DNA of 64,000 bases, from positions 1 through 64,000 of the forward strand of contig DJOF01000008.1 of NCBI GenBank assembly GCA_002439585.1, in the 5' to 3' direction. Below are positions 16,338 through 23,869 of this stretch, piece by piece (the stretch's first letter is position 1; every line of letters starts with the position of its first letter). A program made the position numbers and the translations under genes. The stretch comes from Bacteroidales bacterium UBA6445 (GTDB taxonomy: Bacteria; Bacteroidota; Bacteroidia; Bacteroidales; UBA932). Under the pieces are notes generated by a model. That model was not told the origin of the DNA, made no database searches, and saw only the letters and a list, made by a program, of their open reading frames with translations.

Positions 16338-18494
16338 TTACTGTCTTACTATGTTCATTTCATCAAGAAGGTATCCTGCTCCTCCGACTTTGTCTACAAG
16401 GAACAGAACGTAGCGGATATCCACGCAGATACATCTCTGCAGGTCCGGCTCGAACATAACATCGCTAGACATTGATTCCCAGTTGCCGTCGAATGCCAGT
16501 CCTATCAGCTCACCGTCTGCATTCATTACAGGGCTGCCGGAATTTCCTCCGGTAATGTCATTGTTGGTGATGAAGCAGGTTCGGACTTTTCCGTCGGCAT
16601 CTGCATATTGACCGAAGTCATGGGCTTCATACAGCTCTTTAAGCTTTGCCGGTACGTGGAACTCATATACGTCAGGATTCTCTTTCTGCATCACCCCGTC
16701 AAGAGTCGTGTAATATTTGTAGATCACACCATCTGCAGGGGAGTAGCCCTTGACTGTGCCATAAGTCAGCCTCATGGTGAAGTTTGCGTCTGGATAGGTC
16801 GGCTTACCTTTTTCCCACTCGAGCAGTCCTGCTGCAAAAGCCTTGCTTCCCTTGGCAAGAGTGTCGTTCCATTTTGACTGTGCCGTGTAGAGGGATATAT
16901 ACCTTTTCCCTATGGCATTGTACAGTGCAGTTGCGGGATCGCTCTTGAAGGTGCCGTATGTGAAGTCTGGGTCATCTAATTTATTTGCAGATGTAAATAA
17001 AGTGTTGTCAAACAGGCTGTCTACATATGTCTCAATATCCATGGAAGCGAAATCCACTCCCTCAATCTCAAGCGCATCTTCCGCTCTTGCATGATCCCTG
17101 TAATAGCTAAGCAGGGCCTTTGCGATCTTTCTCTCCAATGCGTCATCATAGTCCTTGAGCGATGAGATGACTGCCTCTTTGCCGGCCTGTAGTGCTGCAG
17201 CTGAATCTTCTGATTCCCGGACATTACTACGGAAGCTGTTTATGAAAGCTCCTGCAAGCTGGAATGGGGCGGTTGCCAGGCCTGTCTCGCTTAGCAGTGT
17301 AAATGCCAATACGTCTGCGGCAGAGCTGTCTACTGCTGTCCTAATCTCCTCTAAAGCCTGTCCATATTTCTCTCTTCTGTGTTTATTGCCGTCCACCCAA
17401 TTCATGAAGGAGGATTCTTTCTGTTCTTCTCTTCCAATGATGTCCAAGGTCTTGAATGCTTTTCGCTGACCTATCCATTTCTTCCAGCCATTTGCTGAGC
17501 TTGCATATTTGTTGGCATATTTAAGGCGCACCTCGGGGTCGGCTTCCATGGCTTCTTTCATCAGGCCCTGTCTTAGTGTGCGCACGTCTATGCGTATGTC
17601 CTGCTTCTTGAGCATAAGCTCCAACTGGTCAGCCGTCTGGAATCTCTGTGTCCTTCCAGGATAACCCATGATGAAGGTGAAATCCCCCTCGTCCACACCT
17701 TTAAGGGAGATCTTCAGAGACTGCTTTGGCGTATATGGAACATTGTCTTTGCTATAGTCTGCCGGTTCGTTGTCCTTACCCGCATATACCCTGAACATGG
17801 AGAAATCACCAGTGTGGCGCGGCCACATCCAGTTGTCGGTCTCCCCTCCGAATTTGCCGACAGAAGCAGGCGGAGCCCCTACGAAGCGGACATCGGTGTA
17901 AGTCTTGTATACTATGAGGTAGGTGACATTGTCATTGTAGAAATCCATGATGGTCACTCTGCAGTTGGGATTTTCCCCTTCTGCTGTGCTTTTGAGCATT
18001 TTCACGGCAGCCTCGGCAGCGGCTTCAGCATAATCATCTGCATTGCTGCTATCCTTGTATTCTTTAAGAGCTGCCTCCTTAGCCTTCTCTATGATCGGTG
18101 TTATATCAGTCATTTTCTGCAGGAAAGTGACGCTGAGTCCCTTTGCCGGCAATTCTTCAGACCTGTTCATAGCCCAGAACCCGTCTTCCAAGTAGTTGTG
18201 CTCGGGAGTGCTGAGCTTCTGTATAGTGGAGTAGCCGCAGTGATGGTTTGTGACAAGGAGTCCTTCATTCGAGATGATCTCTCCAGTGCATCCTCCTCCG
18301 AATTGGACAATCGCGTCTTTGAGCGAGGAATGGTTGATGTCATAGATCTGTTCTGCCGAGAGTTTGCAGCCCATATCTGTCATGACTTTGCTGTTCATTT
18401 TCTCTAAAAGAGGGAGAAGCCACATTCCTTCATCAGCGAAGGATGGGCAGATTGCAGCTAAGACAGATGCCGCTGTCAAGAGTATTTTCTTCAT
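16338..18494 (-). CDS. S46 family dipeptidyl-peptidase (DPP7-like)
   Basis: A 718-residue periplasmic serine peptidase with a signal peptide (residues 1-20, ending SFADEG). Catalytic triad candidates are the histidine in LVTNHHCGYS (about 85), the aspartate in GGETDNWMWPRHTGDF, and the serine in DITGGNSGSPVMN. Following this, GLAFDGNWESMS has Gly where DPP11 has the Arg that selects acidic residues, so DPP7-like cleavage after hydrophobic P1 residues is expected. It releases dipeptides from peptide N-termini, a main nutrient route in asaccharolytic Bacteroidota such as Porphyromonas. A possible minus-strand -7 box TATTTTTG is at 18530-18523. mrp follows by two bases. Confidence 0.92.
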   Translation of the reverse strand: MKKILLTAASVLAAICPSFADEGMWLLPLLEKMNSKVMTDMGCKLSAEQIYDINHSSLKDAIVQFGGGCTGEIISNEGLLVTNHHCGYSTIQKLSTPEHNYLEDGFWAMNRSEELPAKGLSVTFLQKMTDITPIIEKAKEAALKEYKDSSNADDYAEAAAEAAVKMLKSTAEGENPNCRVTIMDFYNDNVTYLIVYKTYTDVRFVGAPPASVGKFGGETDNWMWPRHTGDFSMFRVYAGKDNEPADYSKDNVPYTPKQSLKISLKGVDEGDFTFIMGYPGRTQRFQTADQLELMLKKQDIRIDVRTLRQGLMKEAMEADPEVRLKYANKYASSANGWKKWIGQRKAFKTLDIIGREEQKESSFMNWVDGNKHRREKYGQALEEIRTAVDSSAADVLAFTLLSETGLATAPFQLAGAFINSFRSNVRESEDSAAALQAGKEAVISSLKDYDDALERKIAKALLSYYRDHARAEDALEIEGVDFASMDIETYVDSLFDNTLFTSANKLDDPDFTYGTFKSDPATALYNAIGKRYISLYTAQSKWNDTLAKGSKAFAAGLLEWEKGKPTYPDANFTMRLTYGTVKGYSPADGVIYKYYTTLDGVMQKENPDVYEFHVPAKLKELYEAHDFGQYADADGKVRTCFITNNDITGGNSGSPVMNADGELIGLAFDGNWESMSSDVMFEPDLQRCICVDIRYVLFLVDKVGGAGYLLDEMNIVRQ

Positions 18495-18577
18495 TATGTT
18501 GTTGTAAATTTAATCTGAATTTCAAAAATAACGGGCGTCATCTTGTTAGAATCCGTTTTCTACTTTAAATGTACGAA

Positions 18578-18601
18578 TTTAGAAACTGTTTTGAATTTTT
18601 C
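18578..18601 (+). repeat. Half-site of dispersed AGAAgCTGTTT repeat
   Basis: TTTAGAAACTGTTTTGAATT and following T-run match the terminal motif of the MITE-like repeat at 25604-25772. Only one end is recognisable here. Confidence 0.4.
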
Positions 18602-18678
18602 AAAACCATCTTTTACTGTCTGTATCGCCGCTTGTGTCGTCTGGCTCTGAGCCTTCAGCGGCTTTCCGATAAGTGCTA

Positions 18679-19323
18679 TTATATGTCTCCGAATTGAAGA
18701 TACCTGTCTTCGGGGATTCCATCAAGCCCCTTCGGGTGGAAACTTCGCCTGTGATAAGGAGAGAATCCGTATTTTCGTATAGCTTCGAGATGCTCCGGAG
18801 TAGGGTAGCCCATGTTCCTGTCCCAACCGTACATCGGAAATTCGACTGATATTTTCTTCATGTATTCGTCGCGTGCCGTTTTGGCCAATACAGAGGCGGC
18901 TGCTATCGAGGCAAATGTCGCGTCACCCTTTACTATCGTTCTGTAATCATTTACCCCATATCTGTCAAAAGGCCTGAATTTGTTGCCGTCTATGATAAGA
19001 AACTCGGGTCTTGGGTTAAGTCTTAGAATGGCTCTTTGCATTCCGGTCACGGATGCCCATAAAATATTGAGACTGTCGATCTCCTCTGGAAATACATATT
19101 CTACAGCCCACGCGATAGCCTCTTTCTTGATAATTTCGCGGAGTCTCTCCCTTGCGGCAGGAGTCATTTTCTTAGAATCGTTGAGCTCCAGATTGTGAAA
19201 ATCCTTCGGTAGAATCACGGCTGCTGCACATACAGGGCCTGCCAACGGACCTCTGCCGGCCTCATCGCATCCTGCTTCAAGCAGCTTTTCTGTATATGAT
19301 GTTGCAAGTCTTGGCGTATTCAT
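18679..19323 (-). CDS. rnhB: Ribonuclease HII
   Basis: A 214-residue RNase HII that removes ribonucleotides and RNA primers from RNA-DNA hybrids. The active-site carboxylates appear in AGCDEAGRGPLAGPV (Asp and Glu near residues 19-20), EFLIIDGNKF (Asp near 111) and AKTARDEYM (Asp near 152). Length is normal. The C-terminal half contains the conserved GYPTPEHLEAIRKYG and YHRRSFHP. The gene is 78 bases downstream of the XRE regulator on the same strand; with no clear terminator between them it may be read from the same transcript. Confidence 0.95.
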   Translation of the reverse strand: MNTPRLATSYTEKLLEAGCDEAGRGPLAGPVCAAAVILPKDFHNLELNDSKKMTPAARERLREIIKKEAIAWAVEYVFPEEIDSLNILWASVTGMQRAILRLNPRPEFLIIDGNKFRPFDRYGVNDYRTIVKGDATFASIAAASVLAKTARDEYMKKISVEFPMYGWDRNMGYPTPEHLEAIRKYGFSPYHRRSFHPKGLDGIPEDRYLQFGDI

Positions 19324-19377
19324 TCTGATATGATGAAATAATACGCTAATTTAGTAAGCTTTTCGAAATGCCCTGTT

Positions 19378-19419
19378 ATTCAGCAATTGTCTTTCGCTAA
19401 TTCAGCAATTGTCTTTCGC
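19378..19419. repeat. 22-bp tandem duplication at the 3' end of the XRE gene
   Basis: ATTCAGCAATTGTCTTTCGC occurs at 19378-19397 and again at 19400-19419. The second copy contains the last codons (KDNC) and stop of the XRE gene; the first lies just beyond the stop, so the gene's tail has been duplicated in tandem. Confidence 0.85.
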
Positions 19420-19827
19420 ATCAGTTAGCTGTCTTTTGAGAAGGGCAATGATCTCAGTCTTGGACTGGATGATCTCCCGTAGGTCAGCTATAGTCTTGTC
19501 TCTGTCTTCTATCTTCTCTATTAGGTCTGCGATACGCGCTTCATATGTCTCCTTCAGCTCGGCAAGCTTATTTTCATATTGTACTTTGGCTTCTTTGACA
19601 GTTCCTGAGTCCTTCAAGGGCGTGTATCCAAGCACAAGTTCTTCGGGCGTAGTGCCCAATACTGTGGCTATGTCGTTAAGGTGCTTGCTCACTATCAGTG
19701 AGTTGCCTTTCTCTATATTTCTGTATGTATTCCTGACAATTCCGAGCCTTCTGGCCATCTCGTCTTGAGAGATGCCTTCGTGTATCCTTCTTTGCGAGAT
19801 ATTCTTTTTTATCTTGTCATTGTCCAT
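19402..19827 (-). CDS. XRE-family transcriptional regulator with C-terminal coiled coil
   Basis: A 141-residue DNA-binding protein. Residues about 5-62 form a Cro/C1-type helix-turn-helix (SQRRIHEGISQDEMARRLGI, then VRNTYRNIEKG). Residues about 75-135 are heptad-rich and charged (KLAELKETYEARIADLIEKI and on), a likely dimerisation coiled coil. The ATG at 19827 is used; the longer frame starts with TTG. The upstream gap contains multiple TTGTCAT motifs, one overlapping its own first codons, suggesting that it autoregulates and controls the divergent small HTH gene. A 22-bp tail duplication follows its stop. The genes it controls are not known. Confidence 0.85.
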   Translation of the reverse strand: MDNDKIKKNISQRRIHEGISQDEMARRLGIVRNTYRNIEKGNSLIVSKHLNDIATVLGTTPEELVLGYTPLKDSGTVKEAKVQYENKLAELKETYEARIADLIEKIEDRDKTIADLREIIQSKTEIIALLKRQLTDAKDNC

Positions 19828-20043
19828 AAGTAATGACAAAATTATTTTGATTCTATTAAATTAAATGACAATATATTATGCGTAATGCACATAAAATATA
19901 GTCATACGGTCGGGTCTGTTAGTACATTAAAGAATCATAAAATCTGTGTCACTATTTTTCTTTATCACGCTCAAGTTTGTCATATTTGCCGTGAACATAA
20001 AAATTTGTCATATTATGGTTGACTGTACATTCAATCTTGTCAT
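19814..20043. promoter_or_regulatory. Array of TTGTCAT operator-like motifs
   Basis: TTGTCAT occurs on the plus strand at 19814, 19977, 20005 and 20037, and as ATGACAA at 19833 and 19865: six copies in 230 bases. Spacings between starts include 32 (19833-19865), 28 (19977-20005) and 32 (20005-20037), close to three helical turns. They flank the starts of two divergent HTH genes; the last copy overlaps the ATG at 20042. This is the expected layout of an autoregulatory operator. Confidence 0.6.
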
Positions 20044-20278
20044 GTCGTACGAGAGATTTGCCTTGATGGTCTCTTCTCCTGAAATAATAAGAGACAGGAG
20101 GATGACATACCGCAAGATATGCCGTATTATTGGTGCAGACAGGAGGGCTTTGTCTTCATACATATATGATGAGCTCGGTTTTACCGGCAGAGAAGTCGTA
20201 TCTAGATTGCGGGAAATTGAGCGTCATAAGACGTTTTTGAAGCCATCTTTTATTTTATTAAAACGGTATTGTTATTAA
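20042..20278 (+). CDS. Small AraC-like helix-turn-helix protein
   Basis: A 78-residue basic protein. The segment MTYRKICRIIGADRRALSSY followed by IYDELGFTGREVVSRLR resembles one HTH unit of an AraC-type domain (ICxxxGxxRxxLxxYIxxELGxTxxExxxxLR). There is no ligand-binding domain, so it would be a stand-alone DNA-binding module. The frame is open upstream to a GTG at 19946 and has an ATG at 20015, but the residues before MSYERF are hydrophobic and unlike the family; 20042 is preferred. It is divergent from the XRE gene across the TTGTCAT array. Reality as a gene is likely but not certain; function unknown. Confidence 0.6.
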   Translation: MSYERFALMVSSPEIIRDRRMTYRKICRIIGADRRALSSYIYDELGFTGREVVSRLREIERHKTFLKPSFILLKRYCY

Positions 20279-20299
20279 AATTTTATTTTATTAGATTTG
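20268..20299 (+). promoter_or_regulatory. Promoter for the EF-G2-like gene
   Basis: ATTG at 20268-20271, a 20-base spacer and TAGATTTG at 20292-20299 fit the Bacteroidota consensus. The leader to the ATG at 20418 would be about 110 bases. Confidence 0.55.
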
Positions 20300-20310
20300 C
20301 AATAGGCGAT

Positions 20311-20383
20311 GACGGATTGCCGCTTCCTATTGCGGCGGGGATCCGTCTAAATTTGAAGCGGGATATGGCCTTCGAAGCCGCTT
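20311..20383 (+). promoter_or_regulatory. Structured 5' leader of the EF-G2-like gene
   Basis: A nested hairpin GACGGAT (20311-20317) with ATCCGTC (20341-20347), inner GCCGC/GCGGC (20319-20323 with 20332-20336), is followed by AAGCGG (20356-20361) with CCGCTT (20378-20383). All four arms are exact complements. It lies in the transcribed leader and may control expression; no known family was recognised. Confidence 0.5.
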
Positions 20384-20417
20384 AGATAACCGATAAGTAT
20401 TAATAACACATAATGTC

Positions 20418-22574
20418 ATGAAATCCTATTCTACTAAAGACATCCGTAATGTGGTCTTGCTTGGCAGTACGAAGTCAGGTAAGACCACATTGGCGGAGGC
20501 AATGCTTTACGAGGGTAAAGTCATTGACAGACGGGGTACCGTCGAAGGCAGAAATACAGTGTCGGACAACACGGAGATTGAGCAGATGAATCAGCGCTCT
20601 ATATTCTCGACGCCTTTGTACGCCGAGTTCATGGACACCAAGTTCAACATCATTGACACTCCAGGCGCAGATGATTTCATCGGTGGGGCTGTATCTGCTT
20701 TCAAGGTATGTGAGAACGGGATTCTAGTGATAAATGCACAACAGGGAGTAGAAGTAGGTACGGAGATATTTGCCCGTTATGCAGAGCAGTACAATGTCCC
20801 TATCATTGTCGCTGTCAATCAGCTCGATGCGGACAAAGCTGACTGGGATATGGTGCAGACCTCAATGAAAGAAGCGTTTGGCAACAAGCCTGTCATTGTT
20901 CAGTTCCCCGTCAATCCGGGAGCTTCATTTGACGGTTTTGTCGATGTTCTCAAGATGAAATACTATCATTTTAAAGATGATAGCGGAAAGAGAGAGGACC
21001 TAGAGATTCCGGAGAGCCTTAAAGACGAGGCTGAGCTTCTCAGGCAGACACTTATAGAGAAGGCGGCAGAGTATGACGATACCCTTATGGAGAAATTCTT
21101 TGCTGAGGGCGTGCTTACTGAGGACGAGATCCGAAAAGGCCTTGGTATAGGTATCCGTAAAGGTGAGGTGCTTCCTGTCTTCTGCCTGTCAGCCCGCAAG
21201 GATATAGGAGTGAAGCGTCTTATGGAATTTACTATTAAGACATCCGCTTCTCCGGAGATTACAGTGTCCGCCACTAAAGATGGTAGGGAGATAGCATGCA
21301 AGCGGGATGCACCTACGACACTGTTCATATATAAGACAGACGTTGAGCCGCATCTTGGAGAGGTCTCTTATTTCAAGGTGATGAGTGGCGAACTTGACGA
21401 GGGGATGGATCTGGAAGATGCCGAGACAGGGGGGCGCGAGAGGATTTCAACTATCTATGCAGTTGCAGGCGCCAAGAAAGAGAAAGTATCGGACATGTTG
21501 GCGGGTGATATAGGTTGTACCGTAAAGCTTCGGGCAGGAAAGACCAATGTGACTCTGTCCCAACCTGGTACAGGCATATCGTATGAGCATATCAAATTCC
21601 CGGCTCCCAAGTACCGCACGGCAATAAGAGCCAAGGTACAGGCGGATGACACGAAGCTAGGTGATGCCCTCTCGAGGATCTCGGCTCAGGATCCGACGGT
21701 GATAGTAGAATACTCGAAGGAGCTTAAGCAGACTATCCTGAGTGGTCAAGGAGAGCAGCATATCAACGTTGTCAAGTGGCGTCTGCAGAATGAATTCAAG
21801 GTCGAAGTAGAGCTTTTCCCTCCCAAGATACCTTACAGAGAGACAATTACCAAAGTTGCGACAGCGGAGTACCGTCACAAGAAGCAGTCCGGTGGTGCTG
21901 GGCAGTTCGGTGAAGTGCATTTGCTCATCTGTCCTATCGTAGAAGGTGTCCCGTTCACCAATAAATTCAAGATCGATGGTAAGGACACGACCCTCAATAT
22001 AAAGAGTCAGGAAAGTTACAATCTAGATTGGGGCGGTAAGCTCGAATTCTATAACTGCGTTGTCGGAGGTGCCATAGATGCCCGTTTCATGCCGGCCATC
22101 CTTAAAGGTATCATGGAGAAGATGACAGAAGGACCGCTCACGGGCTCATATGCCAGGGATATTAGAGTATTCGTATATGATGGCAAGATGCATCCAGTGG
22201 ATTCCAACGAGATCTCCTTTGTGCTGGCGGCCCGCAACGCTTTCAAGGAAGCGTTCCGCAATGCAGGACCAAAGATCATGGAGCCGATCTACAATCTTGA
22301 GGTTCTGACACCGGGAGAGTATATGGGCGCCTGTATGTCTGACCTGCAGAATAGGAGGGCTATTATCGAAGGCATGGCAAGTGAGAAAGGTTTTGAGGTT
22401 ATAAAGGCCAGAGTACCGCTTGCAGAGTTGTACCGATATTCGACAGCATTGAGTTCGCTATCTTCAGGAAGTGCTACTTTTAATATGCAGTTCGCAGATT
22501 ATCAGCCTGTTCCAGGTGATGTTCAAGCCAAGCTTCTCGCGGAGTATGCGGCTCATGATTCAAATGACGAATAA
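20418..22574 (+). CDS. fusA2: EF-G2-like translation factor lacking the catalytic histidine
   Basis: A 718-residue elongation factor G paralogue. The G1 motif is GSTKSGKTT (residues 16-24) and G4 is NQLD (134-137). The G3 motif reads DTPGADDF: Ala84 replaces the catalytic histidine of canonical DTPGHVDF. Switch I has RSIFST where canonical EF-G has RGITI. Domains II-V follow, with GEQHINVV in domain III and the domain IV segment KKQSGGAGQFG. The Bacteroides thetaiotaomicron paralogue EF-G2 (fusA2) has been described as supporting translation without GTP hydrolysis during carbon limitation, and it is also next to rplM; this gene is probably its orthologue. Promoter and hairpin leader are its own; rplM follows from a separate promoter. 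Confidence 0.9.
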   Translation: MKSYSTKDIRNVVLLGSTKSGKTTLAEAMLYEGKVIDRRGTVEGRNTVSDNTEIEQMNQRSIFSTPLYAEFMDTKFNIIDTPGADDFIGGAVSAFKVCENGILVINAQQGVEVGTEIFARYAEQYNVPIIVAVNQLDADKADWDMVQTSMKEAFGNKPVIVQFPVNPGASFDGFVDVLKMKYYHFKDDSGKREDLEIPESLKDEAELLRQTLIEKAAEYDDTLMEKFFAEGVLTEDEIRKGLGIGIRKGEVLPVFCLSARKDIGVKRLMEFTIKTSASPEITVSATKDGREIACKRDAPTTLFIYKTDVEPHLGEVSYFKVMSGELDEGMDLEDAETGGRERISTIYAVAGAKKEKVSDMLAGDIGCTVKLRAGKTNVTLSQPGTGISYEHIKFPAPKYRTAIRAKVQADDTKLGDALSRISAQDPTVIVEYSKELKQTILSGQGEQHINVVKWRLQNEFKVEVELFPPKIPYRETITKVATAEYRHKKQSGGAGQFGEVHLLICPIVEGVPFTNKFKIDGKDTTLNIKSQESYNLDWGGKLEFYNCVVGGAIDARFMPAILKGIMEKMTEGPLTGSYARDIRVFVYDGKMHPVDSNEISFVLAARNAFKEAFRNAGPKIMEPIYNLEVLTPGEYMGACMSDLQNRRAIIEGMASEKGFEVIKARVPLAELYRYSTALSSLSSGSATFNMQFADYQPVPGDVQAKLLAEYAAHDSNDE

Positions 22575-22611
22575 GGACTGACATAACCAACTTAATATTA
22601 TTCTTATTCGT

Positions 22612-22641
22612 GGGCCGGGTTGATTGACTTCTTCCCGGCCC
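22612..22641 (+). terminator. Hairpin after the EF-G2-like gene
   Basis: Perfect 8-bp stem GGGCCGGG / CCCGGCCC with a 14-base loop. It has no T-run, but a second hairpin CTCGGAA / TTCCGAG at 22651-22672 is followed by CCTTTTCT. Together they probably end the upstream transcript. Confidence 0.5.
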
Positions 22642-22709
22642 GATTCGTATCTCGGAATCAGTGTTTTCCGAGCCTTTTCTACGCTCTTTCTATACTCTGA
22701 AATATACAT

Positions 22710-22740
22710 TTTGTCGAATGAAAAATTATTCTTACCTTTG
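22710..22740 (+). promoter_or_regulatory. Promoter for rplM-rpsI-rpsB-tsf
   Basis: TTTG at 22710-22713, a 19-base spacer and TACCTTTG at 22733-22740: a full consensus match. A palindrome, CCCC (22744-22747) with GGGG (22758-22761) and flanking GCGA/TCGC, overlaps the transcription start. Confidence 0.75.
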
Positions 22741-22802
22741 CGACCCCTATATTGTATGGGGATCGCAATATTTATGTTATTAACCGATTAAAGATCAAGA
22801 CA

Positions 22803-23255
22803 GTGGACACACAAAGTTACAAAACAGTCTACCTCAACAAGGCGACTGTGAAGAAAGAGTGGGTCGTCATCGATGCTACTGATCTGGCTCTCGGTCGTCT
22901 TGCAGCCCGTGTTGCTCTTGTCCTTAGAGGCAAGACCAAGCCTGGCTTTACTCCCAACGTGGATTGCGGTGACAATGTCATCGTTGTCAATGCTGAGAAG
23001 ATTGCTCTTACAGGCAAGAAGATGACTGATAGGGTATACGTTCGTTATACCGGATATCCGGGTGGACAGCGTTTTACCACGCCTCAGGAGATCCTGCATC
23101 GCAGACCTGCAGAGTTGGTTAGGCGTGCTGTTAAGGGTATGCTTCCCAAGACAAGGCTCGGAGACAAGCTCATCGGCAACTTGTTTGTTTATGCAGGACC
23201 CGAGCATCCTCATCAGGCACAGCAGCCTAAGGAAATCAAGTTGAACGAAATTTAG
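22803..23255 (+). CDS. rplM: 50S ribosomal protein L13
   Basis: A 150-residue L13, normal length. Conserved segments include VVIDATDLALGRLAARVA, VDCGDNVIVVNA and TRLGDKLIGNLFVYAGPEHPH. The open frame runs back to a TTG at 22752, but the family start (Bacteroides L13 begins MDTxSYKT) aligns with a GTG at 22803, giving (f)MDTQSYKT; the GTG start is therefore preferred. It is the first gene of the L13-S9-S2-EF-Ts transcript and is nine bases from rpsI. Confidence 0.95.
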   Translation: MDTQSYKTVYLNKATVKKEWVVIDATDLALGRLAARVALVLRGKTKPGFTPNVDCGDNVIVVNAEKIALTGKKMTDRVYVRYTGYPGGQRFTTPQEILHRRPAELVRRAVKGMLPKTRLGDKLIGNLFVYAGPEHPHQAQQPKEIKLNEI

Positions 23256-23264
23256 TCAGAAGAC

Positions 23265-23657
23265 ATGGAAAAAACAGTAAACGCTCTTGGAAGACGTAAA
23301 TCAGCTGTGGCCCGTGTTTATGTCGGTGCCGGTGCAGGTACTGTGACTATCAATGGTAAGGAACTTAAGGAGTATTTCCCTCTTGAGTCTCTTCAGTACA
23401 TTGTATCACAGCCTTTTGAAGTTACCGGAACGGCAGGTCAGTTTGACGTGAAGGCAAACCTCGTAGGAGGTGGAATCAAAGGTCAGGCAGAAGCTCTTAG
23501 GCTTGGTATTGCTCGCGCATTGTGCGAGGTTGATGCCGAGGCTTATCGCTCTGCACTCAAGGCCGCAGGATTCCTTACCCGTGACTCAAGAGAAGTCGAG
23601 AGGAAGAAGCCTGGTCAGCCTGGCGCACGTCGTCGCTTCCAGTTCAGCAAGCGTTAG
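23265..23657 (+). CDS. rpsI: 30S ribosomal protein S9
   Basis: A 130-residue S9. It begins MEKTVNALGRRKSAVARVYV and ends with the basic tail RRFQFSKR whose terminal lysine-arginine contacts the P-site tRNA. GGGIKGQAEALRLGIARAL is the conserved core. It follows rplM by nine bases; a 212-base structured gap separates it from rpsB. Confidence 0.97.
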   Translation: MEKTVNALGRRKSAVARVYVGAGAGTVTINGKELKEYFPLESLQYIVSQPFEVTGTAGQFDVKANLVGGGIKGQAEALRLGIARALCEVDAEAYRSALKAAGFLTRDSREVERKKPGQPGARRRFQFSKR

Positions 23658-23869
23658 TCTTGCAGAAGGACTGATTTGCATGCACAGTCCGGTTGTGAAA
23701 TTTTCGGATCTTGCGTGGGATGTGAATCCCGTTCAAGCTACCTGAAGATTGCCGAGACTGCGGAAAATTCCGGTGACCGGTATAGCCGCTACTCCGGGAT
23801 TGATGAAAAGAGCCCATAGGCCGTGGCTAAGGCCTTTCGGGAAAGTGTAACAAAGAAACATCACTTAAA
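23658..23869 (+). promoter_or_regulatory. Structured leader/intergenic region before rpsB
   Basis: A 212-base gap inside a ribosomal operon, rich in exact hairpins: GGGAT-GTGA-ATCCC with a GNRA-type loop (about 23717-23730), CCGG-TGA-CCGG (about 23770-23780), and nested CCC / GGCC...GGCC / GGG (about 23814-23842). No promoter with both elements was found. This is a likely autoregulatory leader for S2 or an internal processing/attenuation site. No named family was recognised. Confidence 0.45.

Noticed and set aside
17814..18407. 197-residue plus-strand frame inside the S46 peptidase gene
   Set aside because: Antisense shadow of codon structure in a conserved gene.
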